A stretch of 64,000 nt of DNA. Source: Thermodesulfobium narugense DSM 14796. GTDB taxonomy: Bacteria; Thermodesulfobiota; Thermodesulfobiia; Thermodesulfobiales; Thermodesulfobiaceae. The notes beneath the pieces were generated by a model. The model did not search any database. It had not been told where the DNA came from and was given only the letters and a program-made list of their open reading frames with translations. The translations under genes and the position numbers were made by a program. Numbering within the stretch: the first letter of the stretch is position 1; every line of letters starts with the position of its first letter. The stretch spans positions 1,137,001 to 1,201,000 of the forward strand of contig NC_015499.1 of the NCBI RefSeq assembly GCF_000212395.1, given 5' to 3'. This document shows, piece by piece, positions 55,141-63,250 of the stretch.

Positions 55141-55404
55141 CTATTTTTTTGCAACTGGGCACTTTGCGCCTTCTATTGAGAGAGACCCTTCACCATTGGA
55201 TGAGGATTTGCCTGCACTGTTTTTCGAATTAGCCGAATCTGTCACATAAAAACCAGAGCCTTTAAATACTATAGGTACAGGCACAAAAATCTTTTCGGAA
55301 GGACTGCCACACTCAGGGCATAAAACTTCCGATTCATCATTGATCGAACGATTTAGCTCAAATTTATTTCCACAACCTTTGCACTTATAAACGTAAGTTG
55401 GCAT
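55141..55404 (-). CDS. FmdB-family zinc-ribbon protein
   Basis: About 87 residues. MPTYVYKCKGCGNKFE followed by CPECGSPSEK gives one zinc ribbon; the next part is a low-complexity Ser/Asn/Lys tail. The family is annotated as putative regulatory (FmdB, from formamidase operons), with no firm function. Three ATG codons stand in tandem after AAGGAGG; spacing favours the third, which gives the family MPTYVY start. Confidence 0.85.
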   Translation of the reverse strand: MPTYVYKCKGCGNKFELNRSINDESEVLCPECGSPSEKIFVPVPIVFKGSGFYVTDSANSKNSAGKSSSNGEGSLSIEGAKCPVAKK

Positions 55405-55623
55405 CATCATCCCTCCTTAGATTTAAAATACAAAAAATATTATAAACTAAAAATTATTATTTGTTAACAAAAAAATTTATTTATATAAATATTATCAACC
55501 TTTTCAATCCCAATTGCAAATGAAGTAATATAAGAATTTTTTATTTACAAAACAATTTTTTGTATTAAACAAATTGATATTATAATAATTACAAAGATTA
55601 AATATATTACAGGGAGATAAATT

Positions 55624-56211
55624 GTGAAAAAAATTATAAGTTCAGACATAAATAGGCTAGACAGGCTTCCTCCAGGTCAAAGGTGGGTTGAAAAACCAAT
55701 TATATACGACATAAAAAGCGTTCCCGAAATAGATCTTACATCTTTTAGATTAAAAATATTTGGCATGGTAGAAAACGAATTAATAATTAGCTTTGACGAT
55801 CTTAAAAAATTAGAACCAATAGAACTAACTGCCGATTTTCACTGCGTTACCGGATGGAGCGTAAAAAACGTGATATGGAAAGGAGTTCAAACAAAAGAAC
55901 TCGCAAAGATTTGTAAACCAAAAGAAAGTGCAAAGTATGTTTTAGTTCATTGTCGGGAAGGATATGCTACCAATTTCCCTTTGAAATATCTTTTAGAAGA
56001 AGATTCTATCTTTGCATGGGAAATGAATTCGATGCCAATCCCAAAATCACATGGCTATCCTTTAAGAATAGTAATACCTAAGTTATATGCATGGAAGAGT
56101 GCCAAATACGTAGAATCAATAGAACTAGTTGAACATGATACACCAGGATTCTGGGAAGAAAGAGGATACCATATGAGAGGCGATCCCTGGCTTGAAGAAA
56201 GATATGGATAA
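55624..56211 (+). CDS. Molybdopterin-dependent oxidoreductase (sulfite oxidase-like fold, cytoplasmic)
   Basis: 195 residues, a short form of the SUOX/YedY molybdopterin domain. The metal-ligand Cys is in DFHCVTGWSV (about residue 79). HGYPLRIVIPKLYAWKSAKYV is the cofactor-binding block and GFWEERGYHMRGDPWLEERY the typical end. No Tat or Sec signal, so it should act in the cytoplasm. The substrate is unknown. GTG start with GGGAG upstream. It ends exactly where the convergent DUF445 gene ends, with no gap. Confidence 0.88.
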   Translation: MKKIISSDINRLDRLPPGQRWVEKPIIYDIKSVPEIDLTSFRLKIFGMVENELIISFDDLKKLEPIELTADFHCVTGWSVKNVIWKGVQTKELAKICKPKESAKYVLVHCREGYATNFPLKYLLEEDSIFAWEMNSMPIPKSHGYPLRIVIPKLYAWKSAKYVESIELVEHDTPGFWEERGYHMRGDPWLEERYG

Positions 56212-57816
56212 TTATTTAAAAAGACTCATTACTACCTGAATAATACCCAGCAAAGCTCCTATCGGAACTCCTAATAGTTCTATTATTCTAAATTCTTTGT
56301 CCATTATGCCAAAAACGAGCCTTTCCATCTCCTCTACTGAAAAACTGTCTATTTTTTCCTTCACTATTAACTTTACATCTACATGAGATATCAAAAGGGA
56401 TATCCAATCCTTAATATATACATATAACCTGTCAATTATGTCTTTTAAAATTAGCTCAATATCCAACCCCATATTCTCAAAAAAAAGGACAATATTGCCG
56501 ATCCTTCTTGAAAGGAAATATTCAACAATTGCATTAACTTTTTTATTTGCTTTATCAGAGCCCAAAATTTCATAAAGCCAGATCTTAAAATTTTCTCTTT
56601 TAGCAAGATACAAATTTTTAAAATAAATTTTTTCTTTATTCTCATAAAGATAATTTAGCAAACCGAATAAAACTTTTTCAAAAACATCATAATTAAAGTA
56701 ATCTAAAATTTTAAGATTATATATTTTAAGCTTTAAATCATCAATATTTGGTTCAAAAAATGTAAATACCTTACCATAAGAATTAAAAAAGCTATCAGCT
56801 GTTATAATTTCGTTTATTTTTTTTCTCATCAATTCATTTACGCTTAATTCTATACCCTCAATAATAACTTCGTTAGAACTTATCTCATCTCTTAGTGTAG
56901 CAACAAATTTTTTGATCTTATCAGAAATATAATTAGGAGCAAAAACATTTGTATAGAAAAACAAAGCCTCTTCTACAATACCTTTTTTGGAAGCTCTGAT
57001 TTCTTCTTCTATAAAAGATGCTATTTTCTCTACAAACTCATCATCACTTAATTTTGTATATAACCAATTAATAATAAAATTTACTATTAACTTTGAACTG
57101 GGTATTATTTCGTTTAAACTCATTTCTGATAACCTTGAATAAAGCACTTCCTGAAAGTCACTTTGCAGGTACTGCTTTATCTTATTACAAATTAAATCAA
57201 GGTTTTCATTACCAAATATGTCAGCTAAAGTTTTTTCAGCCAAAAGAGTATCAAATTTTTCTTTTATATTATTTCTCGAAGTTATTATTTCAGTTCTTAT
57301 TTTTTCTAAATTAACAAGTTTATTTAATGGATTGGACAATATCTTTAAAATAATAGAATCAATGAAAAGCACTATAATGCTTAAATTTTTTTCATACAAT
57401 CTTACAAACATAGATCTAAATCTTGAAGATTTATCCTTAAAGCAATCCTTCGCAGTTCCAAAATCATTGTTCAGTAAAGAATATAGAAAATCTACCAGTG
57501 ATTTTTTTACTCTCTCAGATTTATTTTCAAGCATGTTCATAATAGAATCGTGATTTATTAACTCTTTTTCAACTACACTTGAGAGCCTTTCACTTATTTC
57601 TAATTTTGATTTTGGCACTATCCCCTGATAACCAAATCTCTTTTTCTTCGGATTAAATATCATCCATACTGCAACAACATTAGTAACGTATCCCACAAGT
57701 GCACCAAGAAAGATTGGCATTATCAGCAAAAAAAACTCAAATTTAAACATATTTCCAAAAATGAACAAAAGAACATATGGTATTAATAAAGAAAAAAACA
57801 CCCTATCGAATTTCAA
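56212..57816 (-). CDS. DUF445 membrane protein
   Basis: About 534 residues. Two N-terminal spans, then the family motif GALVGYVTNVVAVWMIFNPKKKRFGYQGIVPK (summarised: GYxTNxxAxxMIFxP), a long helical region and a C-terminal span after the repeat LLGVPIGALLGIIQ. The function of DUF445 is unknown. I choose a TTG start after GAGGGTGA; an ATG 48 bases upstream has no ribosome site. Convergent with the molybdopterin gene. Confidence 0.8.
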   Translation of the reverse strand: MKFDRVFFSLLIPYVLLFIFGNMFKFEFFLLIMPIFLGALVGYVTNVVAVWMIFNPKKKRFGYQGIVPKSKLEISERLSSVVEKELINHDSIMNMLENKSERVKKSLVDFLYSLLNNDFGTAKDCFKDKSSRFRSMFVRLYEKNLSIIVLFIDSIILKILSNPLNKLVNLEKIRTEIITSRNNIKEKFDTLLAEKTLADIFGNENLDLICNKIKQYLQSDFQEVLYSRLSEMSLNEIIPSSKLIVNFIINWLYTKLSDDEFVEKIASFIEEEIRASKKGIVEEALFFYTNVFAPNYISDKIKKFVATLRDEISSNEVIIEGIELSVNELMRKKINEIITADSFFNSYGKVFTFFEPNIDDLKLKIYNLKILDYFNYDVFEKVLFGLLNYLYENKEKIYFKNLYLAKRENFKIWLYEILGSDKANKKVNAIVEYFLSRRIGNIVLFFENMGLDIELILKDIIDRLYVYIKDWISLLISHVDVKLIVKEKIDSFSVEEMERLVFGIMDKEFRIIELLGVPIGALLGIIQVVMSLFK

Positions 57817-57900
57817 TCTATCACCCTCAGCAAAATTGATTAAAAGCAATTTTAAATATAACATATAAGATATGAATATTTAAAATTTAAGGAGTATACA

Positions 57901-58563
57901 GTGATTTCAAAACAATTTGAAAAAAATATCATGACACTTGGAGAAGAAGATCAAACAAAACTCTTTCAATCTACAGTCTCTATTATTGGAATGGGCGGTC
58001 TTGGGGGCTTTGTACTCGAACACCTTGTTAGATTAGGAGTAGGTCATATAAAAATTGTAGACAAAGACGTTTTTGAGGAATCAAACTTAAATAGACAAAT
58101 TCTTTCGGATATGAATTCCCTTGGCAGACAAAAGGTAGAGATAGCAAAAATCAGAGCAAAAAACATTAACAAAGAAGTAATAATAGATTCTTTTGATACT
58201 GAATTCACAGAAAAAAATGCAATAGAAATATTAAAGGGATCAAACGTCGCAGTAGACGCACTCGACAACAACAATTCTAGATTACTTTTGTTTAAAATAG
58301 CCAAAAGCCTTGGCATACCGGTGGTACACGCAGCAGTTTCAATGACCTCTGGAGAGGTAAGGGTTTTCTTCCCTGAGGACGAGATAATTGACTTTAAGAA
58401 AAATAAGGGGACAGAAGAATATAAAGGAACAATTTCACCTACTGTAGCAGTAGCTGCATCAATTCAAGCTATGGAAGTAGTAAAAATTTTGACAAATAAA
58501 GGCAGCATGCTAAAAAATGGTTTGTACTTTGATTTGAAGGATAATTTTTATTCTGTAATTTAG
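57901..58563 (+). CDS. ThiF/MoeB/HesA-family adenylyltransferase
   Basis: 220 residues. An E1-like enzyme that adenylates the C-terminal Gly of a ThiS/MoaD-type protein. ATP-binding SIIGMGGLGGFVLEHLVRLGVG, the Arg finger in ESNLNRQIL, DxD (VAVDALDNNNSR). The two CxxC zinc pairs of MoeB and ThiF are missing and no catalytic Cys is evident, so it is the short HesA-like form. GTG start after AAGGAG. The molybdopterin enzyme nearby suggests cofactor sulfuration, but thiamine synthesis is equally possible. Confidence 0.82.
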   Translation: MISKQFEKNIMTLGEEDQTKLFQSTVSIIGMGGLGGFVLEHLVRLGVGHIKIVDKDVFEESNLNRQILSDMNSLGRQKVEIAKIRAKNINKEVIIDSFDTEFTEKNAIEILKGSNVAVDALDNNNSRLLLFKIAKSLGIPVVHAAVSMTSGEVRVFFPEDEIIDFKKNKGTEEYKGTISPTVAVAASIQAMEVVKILTNKGSMLKNGLYFDLKDNFYSVI

Positions 58564-58644
58564 TAAAAATATGAATATTGTGTATCACAAAATTCAACCA
58601 ATTTATCACGTCTTTAAAGCCTAAAATTTAATCCTTCATAATTG

Positions 58645-58653
58645 TGATATACT
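58645..58653 (+). promoter_or_regulatory. Extended -10 element upstream of the serpin gene
   Basis: TGATATACT (TG, one base, TATACT) 33 bases before the serpin start. No clear -35 at the expected distance, which is common for extended -10 promoters. Confidence 0.4.
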
Positions 58654-58686
58654 AAATTTAAATAAATCAAAAAGGGGTGGTGTGTT

Positions 58687-59865
58687 TTGAAATTTCTCTA
58701 TTTTTTATTGGTCCTTTTACTTGTAATGACTATTCGATCAAGCGCTTATGCTATAGACGAGCTTTCAAGTCTTTCAGAAAATAGCAATACCTTTGCCTTT
58801 AATATTTTTAAAGAATTAAATTCTGATAAAAATATAGTCTTCTCGCCTTTCAGTATATATACAGCTCTTTCTATAGCATCTTTGGGAGCAGGCGGAACAA
58901 CTAAGGATGAATTTGACAAAGTTCTAAACAACAATTTGTCTCTTGAACAGTTCCATCAGTCTTATAAAGATATAATAAAAAGCGCCTCGATTGGATCAAA
59001 TAAGTTTAATATTGCAAATGCTCTATGGCTTGACAATGGTTTCCAACCAGAGGAAGATTTTTTGAACAGTGCCACCACCTTATTTGATTCCCACGTTGAA
59101 AGCTTAGACTTCAAAAACAATCCAAAAAATAGCTCAGACACAATAAACTCATGGATAGAACAAAACACAAACGGCCTTATAAAAAATTTGTTAAGTCCAA
59201 GTAGTATAAGCAGTAATACTCGCATGATTATAACCAACGCAATATATTTTAAGGGCAATTGGGAAAGGGCATTTGATCCCAAAGAAGATTCAGAACTAAA
59301 TTTCTATGTTGAACCAGATAAACCAGTAAAAACAACTTTTATGCAGCAAAACGGAGCCTTTTTTTACTGCGAAAATCAATCAGTAAAGTTGTTGCAGTTA
59401 AACTATGAAGGAAATAGTCTTTCATTAATAATAATTTTGCCAGAAAAAGACATAGACAACTTCATAAAAAATTTAAGTGATGAAGAGTTTAGATCATTAT
59501 TGAGAAGTATGAAACCTGAGGAGTTAAATATAAAAATTCCCAAATTTAAATTCATTTTTTCATCAGATCTAACTAAGCAACTAATCGATTTAGGAATAAA
59601 GTCAGCTTTTACCACAAGTGCTGATTTCTCTGGTATAAGTAAGTCTCAGAATCTCTACATTTCTGACGTTATCCACAAAGCATACATAGATGTGAACGAG
59701 ACTGGCACAGAAGCTGCTGCATCTACATCTGTGGGATTTACTACAACAGCCTTTAATCCTTTTCCAGTAAAAAATTTTATAGCAGACCGTCCTTTTGTTT
59801 TCGCGATAATGGATAACAAAACAAAAACGTTGTTATTTTTAGGAAAGATATTAAATCCGCAATAA
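58687..59865 (+). CDS. Secreted serpin (serine protease inhibitor)
   Basis: 392 residues. N-terminal signal peptide (FLYFLLVLLLVMTI, cleavage after AYA). The serpin body carries NIVFSPFSIYTALSIASLGA, TNAIYFKGNWERAFDP, LYISDVIHKAYIDVNETGTEAAAST and RPFVFAIMDNKTKTLLFLGKILNP. The hinge GTEAAAST is of the inhibitory type. The scissile region, counted from the hinge, is around GFTTTAF, small or aromatic at P1, suggesting an elastase- or chymotrypsin-like target; the loop is about four residues longer on the P' side than in alpha-1-antitrypsin. TTG start after GGGGTGG. Bacterial serpins are rare and often thermophile-borne. Confidence 0.9.
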   Translation: MKFLYFLLVLLLVMTIRSSAYAIDELSSLSENSNTFAFNIFKELNSDKNIVFSPFSIYTALSIASLGAGGTTKDEFDKVLNNNLSLEQFHQSYKDIIKSASIGSNKFNIANALWLDNGFQPEEDFLNSATTLFDSHVESLDFKNNPKNSSDTINSWIEQNTNGLIKNLLSPSSISSNTRMIITNAIYFKGNWERAFDPKEDSELNFYVEPDKPVKTTFMQQNGAFFYCENQSVKLLQLNYEGNSLSLIIILPEKDIDNFIKNLSDEEFRSLLRSMKPEELNIKIPKFKFIFSSDLTKQLIDLGIKSAFTTSADFSGISKSQNLYISDVIHKAYIDVNETGTEAAASTSVGFTTTAFNPFPVKNFIADRPFVFAIMDNKTKTLLFLGKILNPQ

Positions 59866-59881
59866 ATTGGGAGGTTACTTT

Positions 59882-60988
59882 ATGAAATTATTAAAATTTT
59901 TCCCTGTTTTTAGTATTTTTTTGATTTTTCTATTCTCAGTGTCTTTTGCATCAGTATCATATGCAAGTATTGAGTGCGGACAAAATGACATTAATTGTGT
60001 TTTGACCTCTATTGATAAATCTGATTACGTGAAATTTACCAAATCTGAAACTGAGTACGGACTAAATATAGAGGAAAGCAAGTTTACTATAGAAGCCAAT
60101 AATTCAGGAGATAATATTACACCGTGGTTCCTAGGGCATCAAATCCCAGAAGAAGCCAAATATTATGTAAAGGGCACTTTAACCTTATTTAGGGGTTTTA
60201 AAGAAACGCCGGAAAACTCAATATTTAAAACTCTCGTCGAACAGTATCCAGATTTAAGGAATAAAGATTTATCATCTCTTGTAGGAGAAAGTTTCGAATG
60301 CATATTTAAAACTAAAGATGAATTAAAAGATTTCCTTACAAATGGCCTCAATGAGAAATACGTTAGCGATGGCAAATTAATCTCAGATCTTGAAAAAATA
60401 GAAAACATAAAATCCGAAAATTGGAGACCAATTGAACACACAGTAGTAAAAAAACCTGCAATATATCTTTATCCTACCGCAGATAGCACAATTACTGTGT
60501 CAATAGACCCGAACGGCACGATTACAAAAACAATTCCTGACTATAAGGGGAAGTGGACTGTAAACGTTACAAAGAATGGCAAAATAGATAAAAAATATGA
60601 CTATCTCTTTTACGAAGCTACTCTAAATGATAGCTTCACGCCAAGCGAAGGTTGGATTGTAAGCTATAACGATCTTAGTTTGTTTTTCGACAAATTTCTG
60701 CCAATCTTAGGTTTAAATAAGAAAGAGGCTGCTCAATTTAAAGAATATTGGCTAAAGAATCTAAAAAGAGCTAACTACTATCTAATAAGCCCGGTATCAA
60801 AAGAATTTATTGAAAACAACCTAAAGTTAGAAGTAACTCCTAATCCAGATACTGTAATAAGAGTAATTTTATACTTCAGTCCTCTTGACAATCCCATCAA
60901 CATACAGACGCCTGTTTTAGAGAAACCAACAAGAAATGGTTTTACAGTTGTAGAATGGGGAGGCATTCTGGGAGACAAAGTAAAATAA
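59882..60988 (+). CDS. Secreted protein of unknown function, serpin neighbour
   Basis: About 368 residues. Signal peptide (FFPVFSIFLIFLFSVSFA, cleavage near SYA). A recognisable but uncharacterised block begins KPAIYLYPTADSTITVSIDPNG and runs through PDYKGKWTVNV to YDYLFYEA; similar blocks occur in secreted proteins of many bacteria with no assigned role. A single Cys pair near the N-terminus (ECGQNDINC) may form a disulfide. It starts 16 bases after the serpin stop with GGGAGG, so the two are probably co-transcribed. Confidence 0.7.
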   Translation: MKLLKFFPVFSIFLIFLFSVSFASVSYASIECGQNDINCVLTSIDKSDYVKFTKSETEYGLNIEESKFTIEANNSGDNITPWFLGHQIPEEAKYYVKGTLTLFRGFKETPENSIFKTLVEQYPDLRNKDLSSLVGESFECIFKTKDELKDFLTNGLNEKYVSDGKLISDLEKIENIKSENWRPIEHTVVKKPAIYLYPTADSTITVSIDPNGTITKTIPDYKGKWTVNVTKNGKIDKKYDYLFYEATLNDSFTPSEGWIVSYNDLSLFFDKFLPILGLNKKEAAQFKEYWLKNLKRANYYLISPVSKEFIENNLKLEVTPNPDTVIRVILYFSPLDNPINIQTPVLEKPTRNGFTVVEWGGILGDKVK

Positions 60989-61006
60989 AAGTTTAAAATG
61001 TATTTA

Positions 61007-61037
61007 ATGGGCGCAATTTCTTGCGCCCATATCTTTT
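61007..61037. terminator. Bidirectional terminator between the serpin operon and the porin gene
   Basis: ATGGGCGCAA (61007-61016), loop TTTC, TTGCGCCCAT (61021-61030), then ATCTTTTT on the plus strand. GC-rich stem in an AT-rich region; it lies between convergent genes. Confidence 0.85.
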
Positions 61038-62662
61038 TAGAAGCTTACATCCATCTGAATATAATATCTTTGATCGGTATCAAGCTGCATCGGGTTAAAA
61101 GTATAATATACTTGGTTTGCTACATCTGTAGCATAAGGCTTCTTGCCCTTCCAATATTCATAGTTAAACTTCAAAGTAGTATTCTTTGCTATAGGCAATA
61201 TATACCATACCTGATAGAAATCCTTCCAGGAGGTATCAGAGCTAGAGTAGAAAAATGCTACAGGGTTATACCACTTGTTGTTTCCGAAATAAAAATCTCC
61301 CCACAGATAACCCACAGGAAGCTTGTATAGCGCTCCAATTCTCCAAGCCCCGCCATTTACAGAATTCATTCCATAATAAGTGTAGTTGGATGAAGGACCG
61401 TTAATGCCAGCAGGCATATCTACGCTTGTGCCCTGATATCCAGCCCAGAAATTAACTCCGTAAAAGTTGAAATCAGATTGAATTGTCCACCAGTTATATT
61501 TTCCATATTGAGGATTAGAAGCCGAAGTAGACGTTACATTATTAGAAAAGTAAGTAAATTTAGGCATTGTGCCATAATCTGCTTCTAAGCCTATAGCATT
61601 AAAAATCTTAGACTTAAAGCTCGCAATATAAGCATCTCTGTCCTTTAAACCGTATGTTTCATTCTCTGCAGTAATCAAGCCATCATCAAAAAACTTAACC
61701 CAGGCAAGTGAAAGATTCGACTGTGGCAAGAAGTTATTTAGGTCAAACCTTACGATTGCCCCTTCAGTCTCTGAATCAAGAAAGAATTTATTGAAGTATT
61801 GACTATCAACCATAGTAGGCAGTCTACCAAGCAAAAAGGTTACTGGATATGGATTTAGATTCCAGGTTATAAACGATCTCTCTACAAATAGTCTATTGTC
61901 ATTATCATTGTATCCAGAAGTAATAGCTCCAGTATTTGGATTTCCAAATGGACTTGATAGATCACCTGTCCCATTTTTACCTGCGTTTTTCTCCATTGAA
62001 AGTCTAGCAGTATAAGATATGTTGTCTGCAACTGGCGCATTAACGTTTAATCTTATATAGTAGCGCATAAAAGTATCTTCTTTATCTAATGGCTTTACAG
62101 TTTGAGCGCCATTTGGATATAGACCGTTGACAACAGGCAAAACGTAAGATCCGTTAATTGTAGTACCAGGTAGATTTTGAGTTGTATACCCCAAAGAAAC
62201 TACTTTGTATGGCTCATCAAGTGCATAGAAAGTTTGCTTTCGATAGGCAAGCCTAAACCTTGCATCCCCAGTAAAGTTCACAGTATCAAGAGCTGCTTTT
62301 TTCTCAAGCGCTGCAACTCTGACGTTTAGCGATGCTAGTTCTGACTTAAACTCATCAGCTAGTTTCATAAGAGTTGCTATGTCGTTAGCGTTTAGCTCTA
62401 TCTTTTGATCCTGTGCATTTTGACCCTTTTCATACATATCGAGCATTCTTGCAACTACCATTGCCATCTCATAACGGGTGGCAAGTCTTTCACCTCTGAA
62501 AGTGCCATCTCCATAGCCTATAACCAGTCCTTTTGCCGCTAAGTCTTGCACTGCCTTGTATGCCCAAGAATTAGCCGGTACATCCGAGAATGGTCCTGCA
62601 AATGCAGATGAAGTTAACAAAAAAACGAATAATAAAGCAAAAAATAATGAAAATTTCCTCAA
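61037..62662 (-). CDS. SLH-domain outer-membrane porin
   Basis: 541 residues. Signal peptide to SAFA, then an SLH domain (GPFSDVPANSWAYKAVQDLAAKG then GDGTFRGERLATRYEMAMVVARML, about 22-90), a short coiled coil (about 95-130, LASLNVRVAALEKKA) and a beta-barrel of about 400 residues ending in the C-terminal aromatic Phe (IQMDVSF). This plan is that of OmpM/Slp-type porins, where the SLH domain tethers the outer membrane to the cell wall. TTG start with AAGGAGGAG. Probably an abundant envelope protein. Confidence 0.9.
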   Translation of the reverse strand: MRKFSLFFALLFVFLLTSSAFAGPFSDVPANSWAYKAVQDLAAKGLVIGYGDGTFRGERLATRYEMAMVVARMLDMYEKGQNAQDQKIELNANDIATLMKLADEFKSELASLNVRVAALEKKAALDTVNFTGDARFRLAYRKQTFYALDEPYKVVSLGYTTQNLPGTTINGSYVLPVVNGLYPNGAQTVKPLDKEDTFMRYYIRLNVNAPVADNISYTARLSMEKNAGKNGTGDLSSPFGNPNTGAITSGYNDNDNRLFVERSFITWNLNPYPVTFLLGRLPTMVDSQYFNKFFLDSETEGAIVRFDLNNFLPQSNLSLAWVKFFDDGLITAENETYGLKDRDAYIASFKSKIFNAIGLEADYGTMPKFTYFSNNVTSTSASNPQYGKYNWWTIQSDFNFYGVNFWAGYQGTSVDMPAGINGPSSNYTYYGMNSVNGGAWRIGALYKLPVGYLWGDFYFGNNKWYNPVAFFYSSSDTSWKDFYQVWYILPIAKNTTLKFNYEYWKGKKPYATDVANQVYYTFNPMQLDTDQRYYIQMDVSF

Positions 62663-62836
62663 CTCATCTCCTCCTTACGTAAAAACTAAAAAACTAAACT
62701 AATCTAAAATTCACCTCCCTCTTTAAAAAAGTTAGACCCCCACCCCATCTTTTAATAGATTTGAATTAGATTAAATTATAATTAAAATTAGATTAGTGTC
62801 AATAAATCGAATTGATAAAATTTTGCTGTACTTAAC

Positions 62837-63139
62837 CTACTTGTTCTTTTCAATTATCTCTTCTACTTCTTTTGCCCCCTCATCATAAAATTTTTCTTCA
62901 TCTGGAGATAGTTCTTTCAAAAGTCTTAAAAATTCTCCTGCATGCACTCTTTCTTCGTTTGCTATGTCTATAAGAACATCTCTAGCCAATTTGTTATCTG
63001 TAGATTCAGCTAACTGCGTGTATAATTGTATTGCTTCATACTCTGCAGCTACCATAAAACGTATAGCTCTTACAAGTTCCTCGTGTGTAATCTTGCTTCT
63101 ATTAGCAAGTCCTGCAAATGGTGTGCCAAAATCAGGCAT
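62837..63139 (-). CDS. Small ferritin-like protein, encapsulin-cargo type
   Basis: 100 residues, two helices of a half-ferritin. Metal ligands: Glu in AAEYEAIQLY and Glu/His in NEERVHAGEF. The layout (LVRAIRFMVAAEYEAIQLYTQLA, then ARDVLIDIANEERVHAGEFLRLLKEL) is very close to the ferritin-like domain fused to encapsulin in Pyrococcus and to free encapsulated ferritins. The C-terminus is highly acidic (EEVEEIIEKNK), without an obvious encapsulin docking tail. No encapsulin gene is in the window. It would store or oxidise iron. GGGGG precedes the ATG. Confidence 0.75.
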   Translation of the reverse strand: MPDFGTPFAGLANRSKITHEELVRAIRFMVAAEYEAIQLYTQLAESTDNKLARDVLIDIANEERVHAGEFLRLLKELSPDEEKFYDEGAKEVEEIIEKNK

Positions 63140-63250
63140 ATTGTAACCCCCTTTTTTATTTTTATATCAAAATCCTATCATAACTTTAAGAATTTACCTA
63201 ATTTATCTATTTTTAAATTAAAAATCATCTTTTAAACAAACCTAACCAAA

